From assembly GCA_030533445.1 (NCBI GenBank), contig CM060064.1:24802626-24866625 (forward strand): a stretch of 64,000 nucleotides of DNA, in the 5' to 3' direction. Source of the stretch: Cyprinodon diabolis. Lineage: Eukaryota > Chordata > Actinopteri > Cyprinodontiformes > Cyprinodontidae. Below, piece after piece: positions 1 to 12,697 of this stretch. Position numbers and translations under genes: made by a program. The notes beneath the pieces were generated by a model that did not search any database, was not told where the DNA came from, and saw only the letters and a program-made list of their open reading frames with translations. Every line of letters starts with the position of its first letter. Position 1 is the stretch's first letter.

Positions 1-61
1 ATCGAATCAGGTGTAGGGCAGTGCGATTGAGGATCCTTGAAGGCATCCCAGATTCCTGTTA

Positions 62-757
62 CAGTACTTGAGAAAAAGTATTCACAGCCCTTCAGATCTT
101 AACGTCGTCATGTTACAGCCACAACATATAATGCATTTTATTAGGGATTTGTTTCATAGACAGTATAATTTTATGCATTGTTGTGCAAGTTGGTGAAAAA
201 AAATTTTTTTTTTCTTTAACAGATAGAAATGTGGGTCAGTTTTCTACCCTTCTATGAAGTTTGACACTATAAAGAACCAGTTTCCATTAAATTAACGGTG
301 CAAAGCTTTGTGGTATGCCTTTACCAGTTTTGCACATCTAAAGAGTAAAAATGTTGGAAAATGTATCTTTGCATAGTAGTTTAACTCTCACTCAGGTGGA
401 GAATATTTATGAACATCAGTTTTTAAAGTTTTGACACATATTTGGCTTGATCTTTGGCCCTTCACAGAACACCTGTTTATATATAGAAGTTAAATTAAAC
501 TATTTGGCTACTGATTATGAGACTTCTAAAGGAAATCATCAGTCAAGGTTTTATTTTATAAAAGTTGGTTGAATACAAATGCTTGCCACCGTTTTGAGAT
601 GATTTAAAGCTTTAAAATCCTTTTTTTCCCCCCCTCAACTTCTAAAGCTATTTGCCTCTATGGGTTTGTGTATCACCTAAAGACCTAATAGACTATGTTA
701 AAGTTTGTGGTGCTAGTATTAAAAACTTCAAAGGGTGTAAATACTTTTCCAAGTCCC
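62..757. mobile_element. Non-autonomous Tc1-like element
   Basis: The ends form an imperfect inverted repeat: the left end reads CAGTACTTGAGAAAAAGTAT and the right end, reverse-complemented, reads GGGACTTGGAAAAGTATTTA. Both lead into an ACCCTT-like block. The element sits between TA dinucleotides at 60-61 and 758-759, as expected for Tc1/mariner insertion. Inside are stretches typical of fish Tc1-like elements, such as the 'tttaccagttttgcacatctaaag' region near 325. No transposase frame survives, so this is a relic or MITE-like derivative. Confidence 0.6.
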
Positions 758-2310
758 TATCAGCTTTACCCTACAGGCCAATGTCAACTGTAAAGTATCA
801 ACAGGATCAGCAGTGAACTCAACCAAGGGCTAATTCTATGGAGGTCTGTTTTAAGGTCAACTAGTGATCCTGTCCACCATGTTTAATTAATAATCCTTTA
901 TCATTAGTTTACATGCATGTAGTCAGGAATAGTTGTTCTGGCTCCCTGAAAGCCAAGGCATCCTCCGAGTCTGGGATGAAACCGCTGTGTAATCCCATGA
1001 TATTGAAGATTCTGGGATTAATCACAACCTCAGTGATCATCACACTGTTAAGATTTAGTCACAAAGCCAGCACTTAGTTCATGTACCCTTCATCAGCCGT
1101 TCTGCTAATACTCTGTAGTTTGTGAGCATCGTGCTGATGAGTCCCGAGGTCGTAGTTTTGTAGAAGCTCAGCTATGAGCTGCAGCTGCTTTAACATTCAT
1201 TTATGTTGTTTTTGTGAATTTACCAAACAGCAGTGACTGAATGCTTTGATTTGCCTTGATCATTTGCCTTTGCAAAGGTGTTTTTTTTTTTTTTTTTTGA
1301 GGGGAGCTAGAACTGTTTACCGTCTCCCCGCAGAGATGCTCTTGGCCTAAGTAGATAGAAGATGCACTTTATTGTGAAAGAGCAGCATTTCAGTTCAGCT
1401 GGTATCTGAGATCACGCGTGAAAATTGCAGTTTTTTCTTGTATGTCCTCTTTAGTTCTTTCATGCACAGAATCAAACTTTGTTTTTGATTCTAACGTAGC
1501 AAAACATTATGTAGCAGTTCCTGTCAGGAGCCTTTAGGGGTCATCAGATAGAGTGAATCTTCAGGTAATTTTCTGAATAAATGTGTAACTTAAATGTGTT
1601 GTTTGTCTTTATATGAAAAAAAAAGATATTTGTGCCTGTAAAGTTTTTAAAATAACACTCTTATCTTATTGTATAGCTCAATTTACATCAGAGCTTCTGT
1701 CATTAATAATTCCTGAAATTTCATAATTCAATTATTCATGATTTTTTCTATAAAAAGGGATAATTTTATAAAAGGGCATTTCTGCATGAGTCAGGCTTTA
1801 AATTTGGAGCATTAAAAATGTAAGAATAGAATACTGAAAGGGGAATGGCTGAAGGGACAAACAGGAAATGGTTGAGATCAATTATGCTGGTCTATTTGCT
1901 GAATGAAATGACAGATAGATGAATGATGGAAGGCTAGATGGGGAATTGGAAGAATAAAAGGGACAGAAAAGGGAAGGTGTTGAGAAAATAATGAATGAAT
2001 ACATAGACAGATTTAATTAATGACTATAATGATGTTTAGTTGGATAATTAACACTTTCCGATGTATATATTTAAAATAGGTCAGGTTGTAGTGAATCCAT
2101 TGCATACTTTAGACACCCGACAAGCAAAGGAAGCAACTGAGAGAAAAAAAAAATGTAAGAAATATAATTTTCTAATCTTCTTAAATTAATCCAGGTCCAG
2201 AAAGCAGCATAAATTCTAGACTTTAAGGAGGAACTCTGGCTCCAAACCATGTTTTATATAATAATTTAAAAAAATTGACATAAAACTTTAAAACTTTTAA
2301 AAATGTTCAT
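758..2310. other. Intergenic sequence, no gene recognised
   Basis: AT-rich DNA between the Tc1-like element and the CCDC12 3' end. It has a T-run near 1281-1298 and an AATAAA at about 1576 on the plus strand. The AATAAA could mark the 3' end of a gene lying to the left, but no coding exon supports that. No ORF here resembles a known protein. Confidence 0.4.
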
Positions 2311-2316
2311 TTTATT
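2311..2316 (-). promoter_or_regulatory. Candidate CCDC12 polyadenylation signal
   Basis: The plus strand reads TTTATT, which is AATAAA on the minus strand, about 250 bases downstream of the CCDC12 stop codon. This is a plausible position for the poly(A) signal. No transcript evidence is available, and the surrounding AT-richness makes chance matches common. Confidence 0.35.
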
Positions 2317-2523
2317 TAACATTTTAATATAAAATATTGTTGGTAAGATGAAAATGCACCTTCCAAAAACGAAAAAAAAAAACAACAAACACACATATAC
2401 AAAATATGACTCATAAGAAGGCCTGACAAAAAATAGAAATGTAACCCTCTCCTCTTCAGGATGAAACCTCTTCAGTATCTTCAGCTCACATCTGACAGCA
2501 AATCGCCATTCCTATCCCGTTTT

Positions 2524-2542
2524 ACCCCCCCCCCCCCCCCCC
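2524..2542. repeat. Poly(C) tract in the CCDC12 3' region
   Basis: An uninterrupted run of about 18 C residues on the plus strand (G in the CCDC12 transcript), roughly 25 bases past the CCDC12 stop. It is followed by CACACA. It would fall in the 3' UTR as a G-run. Confidence 0.8.
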
Positions 2543-2567
2543 ACACACCCTCTGTTACATCACTAAT

Positions 2568-2647
2568 TCAGTCAGAGTCTCCCTCTTCCACTCCTACGGC
2601 TCCCACCGCCCCGGCCAACTCCTCCTCACTGCCTCGCAGGCGATCAC
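2568..2647 (-). CDS. ccdc12: CCDC12 exon 7 with stop codon
   Basis: Follows a ctgtccag acceptor and encodes RDRLRGSEEELAGAVGAVGV, then EEGDSD and TGA. The human C-terminus also ends in an acidic ..DSD. The middle is alanine/valine/glycine-rich and less conserved than the rest. Confidence 0.9.
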
Positions 2648-5600
2648 CTGGACAGAGAGACACAATCAAACCCCCACAATTAGTCTGCTCCATCCATTCA
2701 TCCATTGCACACACATCTAATTTATATCTGATTCCTGAAGCATTTTTACATAATAAAGTATCTAGACTGAGTTTCATCATTCATGAAATCTGCTGGCAGG
2801 CAGCAGAATTTTACTGATGCAGAACTAAATGGGAAAAAAAGAGAATTTTAAGCAAAAAATTATTATTGTATATCATTTTAACACAAGTACATTCTGCTTC
2901 ATCACATCCGATTCTATGAAAGCTTTACTATTATCTCCAAAACAATGAAATATTGAGGTATCATGTTTCCCTTAAATAATCCATCTGTTTTTAGCAGCTG
3001 TTCATCCATCAGCTGTAGCATCAGTCATCTGAGAGGCCTTCAAGCTACCATAGTCTCCAGGAGTCACAAAGCAATTAGCCTTCTAATTTACAACCCTGTC
3101 CAAACATGGCTCTCTCTTCATCCTGATGAAAACCTCATAATAAAGTGATTGATACTAACGGATGAGCTCGGCGATGGCTCTCTGTGTTCGTCTTTCCAGC
3201 TTTTCCAGTTTCTTTGCCACATCACGTTTCAGATCCCTGACAATTAACGAAAATGAAAGACATGTTTGAGTTCCATAACATCCAATACAAACACATCAGA
3301 GTATATACAATAAAACTTGGCCATAAACGTCATTTTATTGGCATTTTTTGTAATAGATAAACAGAAAGTAATTATGCTAAACAAATATACGCCTATCTCA
3401 ATGAAACAATAAAAAGAAATAAATGGGGGGAAAAAATGAAAACTGAGGTACGCATCTCTCTTGGTATACATTTATTTGCATAATAAGTTTACTCTAGTCA
3501 GAAGAGACCAAAATAGCATTTATGCAAAATGGCATTTATGGTGGAAAACTAACATTAAACACTGGGAGCATTATGCAGTAGGGATGCGTTTCATCAACAG
3601 ACAATGGGTGGCTGTTTAGACTTGAGGAATAGATGGATGGAGCCTTACAAAGGAAAATACTGGGTGAAAGGTTAAAGTCTGCAAAAGATATGGGGTGTAG
3701 GATCGTCTAGCAAGAAAACAACCTTTAACACACAGCCAGACCTCCCATGAAACACTTCTGATCAAAATCTATACATTAGCATAAGTCAGACAAAGTTAAA
3801 TCCTAAAATCATTTAAAATCAGCGAAAAGAGTTGAAAATTGACAAGAATAGTCTCTTCATATGTCTGAACTTGGCCTTTCAGCTCATTGTAGGTGTAACT
3901 GCAGAAAAATGAGCTTCATAGGGACTAAACAAGGGGCTGGGCTTAAATGGTTTATCTATATTTTTTCATTTAATTTACAATTACTCTCATCTTTGCCTGG
4001 TACCAGCACATAAAATAACAAAAGGTTAAAAGCTGCAATTGTTATTGACTACTTTTAAACATGCCTTACCAGTCTGGTTTTCTTGGAGCAAGATTTGCTA
4101 AATCCTACAGACAAAAAAAACATGTTAAACTTGGACATCTAATAATGAATTAATAAGAAAAACAGAGCTTAAGAAAAGTATTTACCACTTCTTCTATTAT
4201 GGGCTCAGGATTAGCTGCCTCCAACTGATCCTTTACTTTATCTTCCACTGCAACCAAATAATATGATCAGTATTAAATCATATCTAAATTATCAAGTTTT
4301 TGTTTTTTTCTAAATCTACATATCTCACCTGAAGCTGGTTTGGCTTTGGGTACCTGTCTCTCTTTTAGCTCTTCATCCTCTGGAGTGTAATTCCTCAATT
4401 TCAGCTCTCTGGACACAGAAAAAAAACAAAAAATACAAAGGAAGGTTTAAAGAACATTCTCAAAAACTACTAATCCAGCAGGTGGCAGTGTAGGCAAATT
4501 AAAGGACATAAACGATCATCTGAAATCCCTGCACAGCTGCACAACTAATGCCTGAAAAGGAGGCCTTAAGAGCATAAAGTCCCCATTTATACCAGCAAGT
4601 ATTTCTGATTAACATGTTCCACCTGCTCCTGGGCACCGACTTTAAGGAGAACAGAAAACAGCTGAGGGATTCTTTCCTTGAAGCCGAATCGCCCAGCCTT
4701 TCACCACACTGAGGAATTCTTGGCGAGCTTAGCCATCATTTCTGCAGATCACGCAGAGGGTCCAGAGGATGGAGGTTAACTGTTGTCGTTACAAGCACAG
4801 CATTGCAGTCTTATCAGCTGTTCAGAGCTTAGAACAGATTTGGGATGAAGCTCGACATTCTATGCTCCTGATAGATTCATCACTCTCCTTCTGTCTGACG
4901 GTCCACTGCCTTGTATGGGTACAGGCAGGACAGCTAGTTGGGATCTGGAGCTCTTTGCTGACAGCAGATCATGTCTTTATGCAAATATCTTTCTTTTAAT
5001 GTGCAGATTAAATGTTTATGAGGCTGGTTCAAATATGACTGTGTGAAGCATGGCTATGTTTTATATTTTCAAAATGATCAAACACGCCTTGAATTCAACA
5101 GGCGAGTCGTCTTTATACTCTTGTCTCAAATCTCTGTACAACTGACCAGGAACGGGTTGGTAACCCGTACTAAAATATGCCAAGGTTTTAAAGTCCAACG
5201 GCTTCAGAACAGCTAACCTTTTCAATCATACAAGGCTTTCAATAAAATACCATGTTTTTTGAAGCTTCTGGAAATGCATGATGTTCCTTCTCTCTGTAAG
5301 CATAAAACTATCATCCCAGCTCCCCAGAAACACACCATCATGGGATAAACTGACTACAGGCCCCACCCCACCAGGGATGTGTTCTCCACACAAATGATCG
5401 TACCTCAGCTAACCTACCTGTACAACTCCAAAGGTTTTTAGAGGACACCACTTTCACTGGTCTGATTGACAGTGGAGTCTTGATACAAACAGGAAGTTGA
5501 TAATCTGGCTACTGAAGGGGTCAGAAACAACTGGAGATCAACATGCCTGAAACCTTGGAAATGAGGAAGGAAAACTTCGCCAAACAATCACGTCTTCGAG

Positions 5601-8600
5601 GATTATCAGAGGGAGGTACTTGGTGGTGTCAGAAAAAGGACTGCAACCATCTCTGCAGACTTTTTGTCTTCATGAGCACAAAATCCCTTTTCCAGGTTGG
5701 CGCTAAAGATCACTATTTGCAAAAACAGGCTTCCACAGGCCCACTTCCTCTCACCAGGCCGTCTCTCTAATGAATGCTTAATAGTCAGAGTGCTCGGATC
5801 CATACCATGTGTACTAATGTGTACTAATTCAACCTTTTCTTCCTACATAAAAACATAATAAACATAGTATGCATGCACAAACTTGACACAACAAGCCGAC
5901 TCAATTTAAACCTGTACAACCACGCAGAGAAACCCTAATGAAAATGATAAATGAGACACAGTTTTATAATCAGACATTGTTACATTGAACAGAGGAATAG
6001 CTGCAAAAACCAGCTGGTTTTCAACGCCAACATCACCTCAAATGACTCCTTTAGTTGTAAAACTCCAGCAGCTCTATTCCACCTGAGGTTCCCCACCCTA
6101 CAGATAAGGCTCCTTTCAGCTGCTTGGATCCAGAATCTTGCCCTTTCAGTCCTGATCCATATTTAATGACCACAGGCCAAGTTATTTCCTCAACTTTTTT
6201 AATTGGTTCATTTTTCGCCCATTTCTAGTATTTTTATTTCCATATACAGACTAAGCACTGACCAGGATAAGATTCTTATGGTTTGAAAATGGTTAAAAAA
6301 AAGTTAGAACCCTGGATCAACACAGAAGTTTAAAAAGAAAACATAAAACATACCAAGTGTGTTTTTTTTTTAATGCAAAAAGGCAACAATTATTATGACA
6401 GCTGCTTAAGCTAATCTTGGGTGTTTCTGTTAAAATCCAGTTAACTATCACAAACAATATTTGCATTTGGATTTGGATGAAGAGTTCAGCAGCAATACAG
6501 AAAAATATGAAAACTTTAAATGATAAAATAGAAAAAGAGAAGATCCCAGAAAACTAAAATCTTTGCATCTTTAATGAGGCACAAAAAGAAACTGGATTCT
6601 TTCAGTGTAACGATGGGGAGCAGGTCATCAACATGGTTAAGAATCCCCGTCTTGTGTCCATTAATATTTAAACCCACCACCTCCATCACATATTAAGCCC
6701 CCCCCCACACACACCTAAAAAAGATGGACAAAGAGAACTTGAGAAAAAAAGTTTCAACTGCCTCCATTAGCAGAACAAAAGGCAGAACACAGTAGGTGTG
6801 CAAATCTGCCCTTGAAGACTTTTTGTTATTAGCCGTCTCAAAGTTCAACGCTTCCAAGCGGGGAGGGGTGTGTTTATGCATTTCCATTACAAGCAGACCG
6901 TTGCATCGAAGTGAAACTGTGATAAATTTGGAGCATAGGGCCTCTCTAAATGTTTAGAGAGAACTCTTGCTGAGGAGGAGGGGCAGCAAGGCTGTTCAAA
7001 TATTCCTACTGATATCTAGCTAGAAGACACTCAAGAGAAGGAGAAATTACTTTATACACCCCAGACATCAAGGAGGAGCATGAAACCGGGATATCTCAAA
7101 GGCTTTCAAAGTTATTTGAATCTTATTTGTCAATCCGAGGAACTTGGAATCTGTTCGCCCATGTGTCGGAATAAAGAACTGAAGTCTGAGCCACACCTAA
7201 CATGATGAAACAGGAAGACCTGCAAGGCATACTTTGTGCATCTTTTGGATCAGACTTGGAACAAAATGTTAGAAGAGAAGAGCTTAAACAGCACTTTAAA
7301 AACCTTAAAGGGAGTAGAAGAAAAACATTTTTTAACAGCCTGCTTTCGCAACCTGATCTCTTATTAAACTTTAATGCCCATTGCAGGGTACATTACACCC
7401 ACAGCATACTGCAGACCAGTGTCACTGTTTGCAAAACACAGATCAGAAACCACAGACTGCATTTGACACTCTTTACATCCACACTCTAAAGATGTTTGTG
7501 AGCCCTGAAGCTATTTTCACCCTGGGAGAGATCTGTCCTGTTGGACTGGAGGAAACGAAGCGCCACTCCCTCAGGTGCTTTTAGAGCAAAGTCATTAAAT
7601 ATAAACAATGGAAAAAAAGGTCCTGTAGGACAGGAAAGATGGCTGCTCCCTCCTACCAACTGCTAACAAGAAGTCGGGCGAGCTGTGGAATATTTGAGCA
7701 GCTAATGGCAACAGGCTGACGGTCCAACCCATTGTAAACACCCATTCTCACAACCTGCACACACACATGTACACACACACACTGGTGAGTAGATAAAGAG
7801 CAGATAAATGCTCTGACTGTGCACATCAAGATCAGTTTCAGTTCCGTTTGTGTGTAAACTGAGGACCAAGCAAACACTGAACAGCAATGTGCACCCAAAC
7901 AAACAAATTCTAAGTGTTTCTGCAGGCTGTGATGAGAACTAACCTGTGCTTTTCTTCAGGAGTCTCCTCTAATGCCGGCTTTTTGCTCTCTGGTTCCTCA
8001 TCTTCCTGCTCTCGTCCCTAGAAACAAGTCAACGCGAGACAATTTTAGCATCCAGCATTCTAACAGATGAAATCTGAAATTAAAAGTTCTGAATTAAACT
8101 GTGAAAAACAGAAAAAAAACTTATTTTTCAAAAAGAGGATATGAATCAGCTCAATTTAGATCAGGTACAGTGGAGACAGAGGCCAAAATTTGCATTGTTA
8201 AACACAATCATGGGTGCTTGTCATCTTGTTCTCCAATTTGGGAAACAAAAACAACAAATTTACATAGTGAACTCCACTGCTTCTGCTAGTGACCTATTCT
8301 GAGGTGCTATTTAAAAATGTAAGAGTTTGACCTGATTGATCTGGAAGTTAGGGTAAAAATGTTCAGTTCTGGAAAACGCAAAAAAAAAAAAAAAAAAGGT
8401 TTCACGCACAAAAACTTTCCAGGTATAAACAAGAAACTAGAATTTCAAAAGTTTTTCACAATAACTAAGATACATTTGGATTAAAATTTCTAAATTTGTA
8501 AGAAAGGAAATCAAACCCCTCCCAGAATGCATTTTCCTGAAGAGGCTTCCTGTCCACCTGCTAGAACAATTCAGGGCAGTGACTCGTTATTGAAGTGCAG

Positions 8601-11600
8601 CACAGAACGGCAACAACTTAGGCCTGGAGGAATGTCAACAAACGTTTATCAACAATTGCTATTTCTCTGAGTGCATAATGGCCAGGACAGGGGGTTCTGC
8701 TTTGAATAAGGTTCACTTTAGGCAAATGTCCCTTTGCAGAACAGTTAGAGACCACCGCAGACGACCAGAATATTGCAAGTGTCAAATGTGTGGACACAGA
8801 CTGTGAGCCCTAGTAGGGACAGATAAGCTCTGCCCTCTGACATCAAGTCCAAGAGACAATGTCCCCATATATATGTGATGCTGAATACGCTCCATCAAGC
8901 TACAAAGAAGCCCCCACCCCACCCCCCTAAAGACAGTTCATAAAATGTATCCTGCCTCAAGTTACAGGTTGAGAGAAAACAGTAGCACTAACCAGTTGCT
9001 GTGCTACTCAACCAGGATGATTACAGATTAAGAGGACAAATAAATGGAATGTACTGGCCGCTTTCAAACTACCAAGCGACATGTTCTCTAAAATAAGTCA
9101 GACATGTTTTCATAATTAGACAGGGCGATACATATTACTAGAAATTATTGCACATCGTTTACTACTACAGCTTTCACTATGTTTTAAAAACATTATTTCT
9201 TTTTCAAATATGCAAAAAATATTGATATATTTTTGTGAAGAAATAAAAAGATGCAAAAAGTGAAACTGTTGTGCTATCTTTTTGAAATGTATTGACTGTT
9301 TAACAATATTTAGTGAGGTGGAGCCTGCATTATTTGTAAACTTTGAGGAAGATCTTCTTTCCCCCCAACGTTTCAGGTGGCTAAAAAGACATTTAGTTTA
9401 ATAAACCAGTATAGAAATAAAAAAGGAAACTGCTAAAGTATTGTTTCTGTCATTCATGTGACTTACAGCTTGTTTTAATATTCACCATCATGCTTAATGA
9501 GTATTGAAGCATTTCTTGTTATTTTGTGGGTTAAAGTTTTGAAAGTCAGGAACCTAAAGGCATCATCAGAAACCCGGCCAGAACTAAAATTGTTTATGAA
9601 ACACTTTCGCATTATCATTATTAACAGACAGGAACTACCTGGGCTGTTTTGTTTTGGTGTCACATGCCTAAACTGTACAGCCTAACATGGCTGTACTGCA
9701 GATATTTGGTACAACTATTTGTACCCTTAGATCCCTAATTTTAAAGGTTTTGGTGTGTCATGGTCCTCATCTTCTAGTATAACAAGATTGAGAATCAAAA
9801 CACAAGAAACATACATGCGATATTCAAATTCAATTTGAATATTCAAGGAATATTTCCTAAGATGTACAGCTCAGACTGTAGAGGAGCTCGGCAGCTTCTT
9901 TAGTGAAAGACTTTTACACTCCGTCCGTAAAAAGGAACGCTACCGCAGGTCATTCTTCCCTGCTTACATAACAATACCGGTAATATAATTTACCATTATT
10001 GATCTGACATTGGAGAACTTTAGCTCTGCATTTAACCCATTCCCTTGGGGAGCAGTGGGCTGCCATTGTGCGGCGCCAGGGGGACCAGTGAGGGGTTAAG
10101 GGTCTTTGCGCAGAGCCTCAGGCCACCGCTGCCTAGTGCTCAGGATATAGAGCTTGGAATCCTGAGGTTCTATTGGTTACATCAACTATTTGAGCTTAAT
10201 GAGTAAATTTCTTCACTGTGAGATTAATCAATTACATCTTTAGGCTTTGTGCCGCCTAAGGGGTCTGGTGGTAGTCTCCCCTGAAAAATTTAGAAATTTG
10301 GACTCTCTGAAACTTTTTTTCTTGCATTTTAAGGTGGAATGCAACTAAATTTTTGTCTTTTTTACAATGCTACTTTTGTCCTTTTTGGGAAGTATGTGTG
10401 TTAGACGTGGAAATTTCATACAGATGCACATGAGATCATTATTAAGTACAATATTATTTTTAATAGGTTATTTAAACAAACAATCACACCGCACGCGCTT
10501 TGAGCATCAAAAATGAAGGAGCATATGCTTTTATGATGCTTGTCCACATAAAGTTCAGACGCACCTCAGGAGCATCTTTGAAACTCCTGATGAGCGATCA
10601 GTAAAGTGTGTCCAGATGCGTCTGATGATTCTGCTGCTGCTGTGTTAAATGGCAGAGAACGGCTTTGCTATATTTGCTGTGATAAGAAGGTAAAAAAGTA
10701 GATTTCATACGTTTTTAAGAGAGGAAGTCCAACTCAAAACATCGTCTGTGCAGGCAGTTCATCAAGATTTCAATCCTGCCGCAAAATATTACTTCGCAGT
10801 CAGAACCGCCCAGACCCAAATATACTGGAGCTGTGCTGTCACTGGGTATCCAGCAACAGCTGCCTAAGGCCCGGTTTCCTCTTGTGGGTTTTCCCATAGT
10901 GTTCGTGGCGACAATAATTTTTTAGACATGTGGTACAAACTGCAAGCACCAGAATAATAAACGCTAACATATTTTGCGTACAGGCTCTGATATTTTAAGT
11001 TAACTTTGGTGTTAACTATTTCTGAAGGGGGGGTCATAGCGATCTGCATCAGCAGTCTGTCTCCCTGCCAGCTTGCAGATATGCTTCTCTGATTGGTTGA
11101 TGTGGTGCATTGAGCAGCAAAACTTATATTTTTTCTAACTTTAGCATCAGCTATTTCTGAAATTTTAAACATTTGAGCAAAGTTTCTAGGGGAAAAAATG
11201 TCCCTTTGGTCACATTTTTTCAGTCTTTTCTAGGGGTACCATCGTTTTTGTCCAGGTCTGTTTAATAATAACAACAGGCTATTAGGCTCACCTAAACAAT
11301 GTCTGACTTACAGTTCTCTATTAGAATTACAAAGGTCCTATTGACAGCTTCTCTAGTTTAGGTAAGTAATCATATGATCTTGGGTTTGTGGTTGTTTAAC
11401 TATTCCTGTGATGGTAAAAGCTTGGCTAATCCTTGTACAACTAATCTTTCTATTGTACAACAATAGAAAGATTACCCCAAATGGAGTCAGTTCAATAAGA
11501 TTACTTCTGAACTGATAATTTGTAGCACTGGTACAGCAAATTTTAACAATTTCCGCAGTAAACGTTAGTATGAAATTATAAAGCAAGTCATTGATTTCTG

Positions 11601-12117
11601 ATTTCTCTCAAACAGGGTTGGTGTTGGACGTTGAGTTCATAAAAGAAAAAAAATAGAATACAGATATATCTACAGTACAACCTTTAAGAATGCAGATGAC
11701 CTTAACCTGTGCAGTCATGGACAGATCGATAAATAAAGATTTCAGCATTTAGCTTAGCAAATCAGCACTACATTATTGACAATTGCAAAATCAGAACAAC
11801 TTGTAATTAAACTTGAACTCTTCTCAATTTAATATCGAATAACTTGTACATACCAATGTACACCACTGTATCTAAATAAAAGCGCATAATATTGCTCTTA
11901 CTTTCTTTAATGTATTTGCTAATGTTAGCTACAAGCTAACTGTGCTAATCTAACCTCTAACCTCGCTAATAAAAGGCTGTTTTCTTAACTATGTTGCTCC
12001 AACAGATTATACCAAACTAGAAGAGACACTTACGTGAAGCTTTTTATCTCTTAGCGCTTTAAGCCTCTCTTTTCTCTTTAACGCCTGCTCCTGCAGCGAC
12101 CCAACGTTTCTCTCCAT
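2568..12117 (-). CDS. ccdc12: CCDC12, coiled-coil domain-containing protein 12 (7 exons)
   Basis: Coding exons on the minus strand, in transcription order: 12117-12034, 8017-7944, 4408-4329, 4247-4186, 4104-4070, 3236-3160 and 2647-2568. Each is bounded by AG/GT, and the phases join without a break into 492 bases (163 residues plus stop). Human CCDC12 is about 166 residues. The N-terminal EQALKRKERLKALR, the central LRNYTPEDEELKERQVPKAK, the NLAPRKPDWDLKRDVAKKLE block and the C-terminal GDSD all match the family. Members (cwf18 family) are small charged helical proteins of the activated spliceosome, so a nuclear role in pre-mRNA splicing is expected. The start is the ATG at 12117, giving MERNVGSLQEQALK. 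The gene lies head to head with NBEAL2, as in mammals. Confidence 0.95.
3160..3236 (-). CDS. ccdc12: CCDC12 exon 6
   Basis: Encodes DLKRDVAKKLEKLERRTQRA and then IAELI, the coiled-coil core. Acceptor ttgtcag, donor C|gttagt, phase 1. Confidence 0.94.
4070..4104 (-). CDS. ccdc12: CCDC12 exon 5
   Basis: A 35 bp micro-exon encoding DLANLAPRKPD, with a split tryptophan codon (TG|G). Acceptor tctgtag, donor gtaagg. Confidence 0.92.
4186..4247 (-). CDS. ccdc12: CCDC12 exon 4
   Basis: Encodes VEDKVKDQLEAANPEPIIEE plus V, and ends GTG|gtaaat in phase 0. It corresponds to human VKEQLEAAKPEPVIEEV. Confidence 0.93.
4329..4408 (-). CDS. ccdc12: CCDC12 exon 3
   Basis: Encodes ELKLRNYTPEDEELKERQVP followed by KAKPAS. 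This is the strongly conserved 'LRNY.PED' block of the family. Donor TCAG|gtgag, phase 1. Confidence 0.93.
4409..7943. other. CCDC12 intron 2, no further gene seen
   Basis: 3.5 kb of intron. It holds poly-purine and AT-rich stretches and short unsupported ORFs. There are no recognised repeats with clear ends and no known protein similarity. Confidence 0.5.
7751..7784. repeat. (CA)n-rich microsatellite
   Basis: Imperfect CA repeat interrupted by ATGTA, inside CCDC12 intron 2 about 160 bases downstream of the exon 2 donor. Confidence 0.7.
7944..8017 (-). CDS. ccdc12: CCDC12 exon 2
   Basis: Starts after a tttctag acceptor and ends AG|gttag in phase 2. It encodes GREQEDEEPESKKPALEETP and then EEKH, the acidic variable segment. 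Confidence 0.9.
10021..10175. repeat. Rearranged SINE fragment
   Basis: Contains a 'cccttggggagcagtgggctgccattgtg' type segment that also occurs near 52120 and 54570. This is followed by 'gcttggaatcctgaggttct', which matches the tRNA-like head of the SINE at 39577. The two parts are in opposite relative orientation compared with the other copies, so this copy is chimeric. It lies in CCDC12 intron 1. Confidence 0.5.
10470..11175. repeat. Dispersed DNA-transposon-like repeat, copy 1
   Basis: Shares an extended colinear match with 24281-25160. Common stretches include 'gatgcttgt', 'cagatgcgtct', 'ttcatcaagatt', 'aatcctgcc', 'gtcactggg', 'cagctgcct' and 'tctctgattggttgatgtg'. It lies in CCDC12 intron 1, in the same orientation on the plus strand as copy 2. 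The left end contains 'cacaccgcacgcgct', similar to the terminal TTCACACCG motif of other copies. No coding capacity remains. Confidence 0.6.
11443..11473. repeat. Perfect 14 bp stem inverted repeat
   Basis: AATCTTTCTATTGT, spacer ACA, then its exact reverse complement. It could form a hairpin in either strand. It lies in CCDC12 intron 1 about 560 bases from exon 1. Confidence 0.85.
12034..12117 (-). CDS. ccdc12: CCDC12 exon 1
   Basis: 28 codons from the start ATG, encoding MERNVGSLQEQALKRKERLK and eight further residues. It ends in phase 0 at a CAC|gtaagt donor. Lysine- and arginine-rich helix. Confidence 0.93.
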
Positions 12118-12352
12118 GTTTATCTCCACACGCCGCTCGATTCGGTCTGTGATCCATTAACTGGCCTGAGAGGGGAGGCCGTAGAATCGACTGTCAAGCA
12201 CATCGATAGAGATGGCCTTTTGCCTTCTCATGTGATTGTTTTGAAAACCAATGTTTCCAATCAACAAATAGACCGTTGTATCTCTTTAAATGAACAAAAA
12301 AGACGGTGCATTGAAAATAAAATTAAATAAGTGTATTTTTAATACTATATTT

Positions 12353-12381
12353 AATACTAATACTATAATAGTATTAGTATT
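12353..12381. repeat. Perfect palindrome in an AATACTAT-rich stretch
   Basis: AATACTAATACTAT, one A, then ATAGTATTAGTATT. It is embedded in about 140 bases of repeated 'aatactatattt' units (12335-12435) between the two gene promoters. Confidence 0.85.
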
Positions 12382-12547
12382 ATATTAATACTATATTTAT
12401 ACTATATTTTATACTATATTTAATACTATATTTGTTTGTCTTTATTTAGAAAATATAGATGGTTAATACGATATTTTTGATACTATTATTTTAATTCCAC
12501 GTTTTTTACATTTATTTAATTTTTAGTAGTAATTATATACTTTCTGA

Positions 12548-12697
<150 letters not shown>

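Larger units (their letters stand above)
8018..12033. other. CCDC12 intron 1
   Basis: 4.0 kb intron. It contains an A-run near 8381-8398, the rearranged SINE fragment, copy 1 of the TTCACACCG-type repeat and a perfect inverted repeat. The rest is AT-rich, with no recognised gene. Confidence 0.6.
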
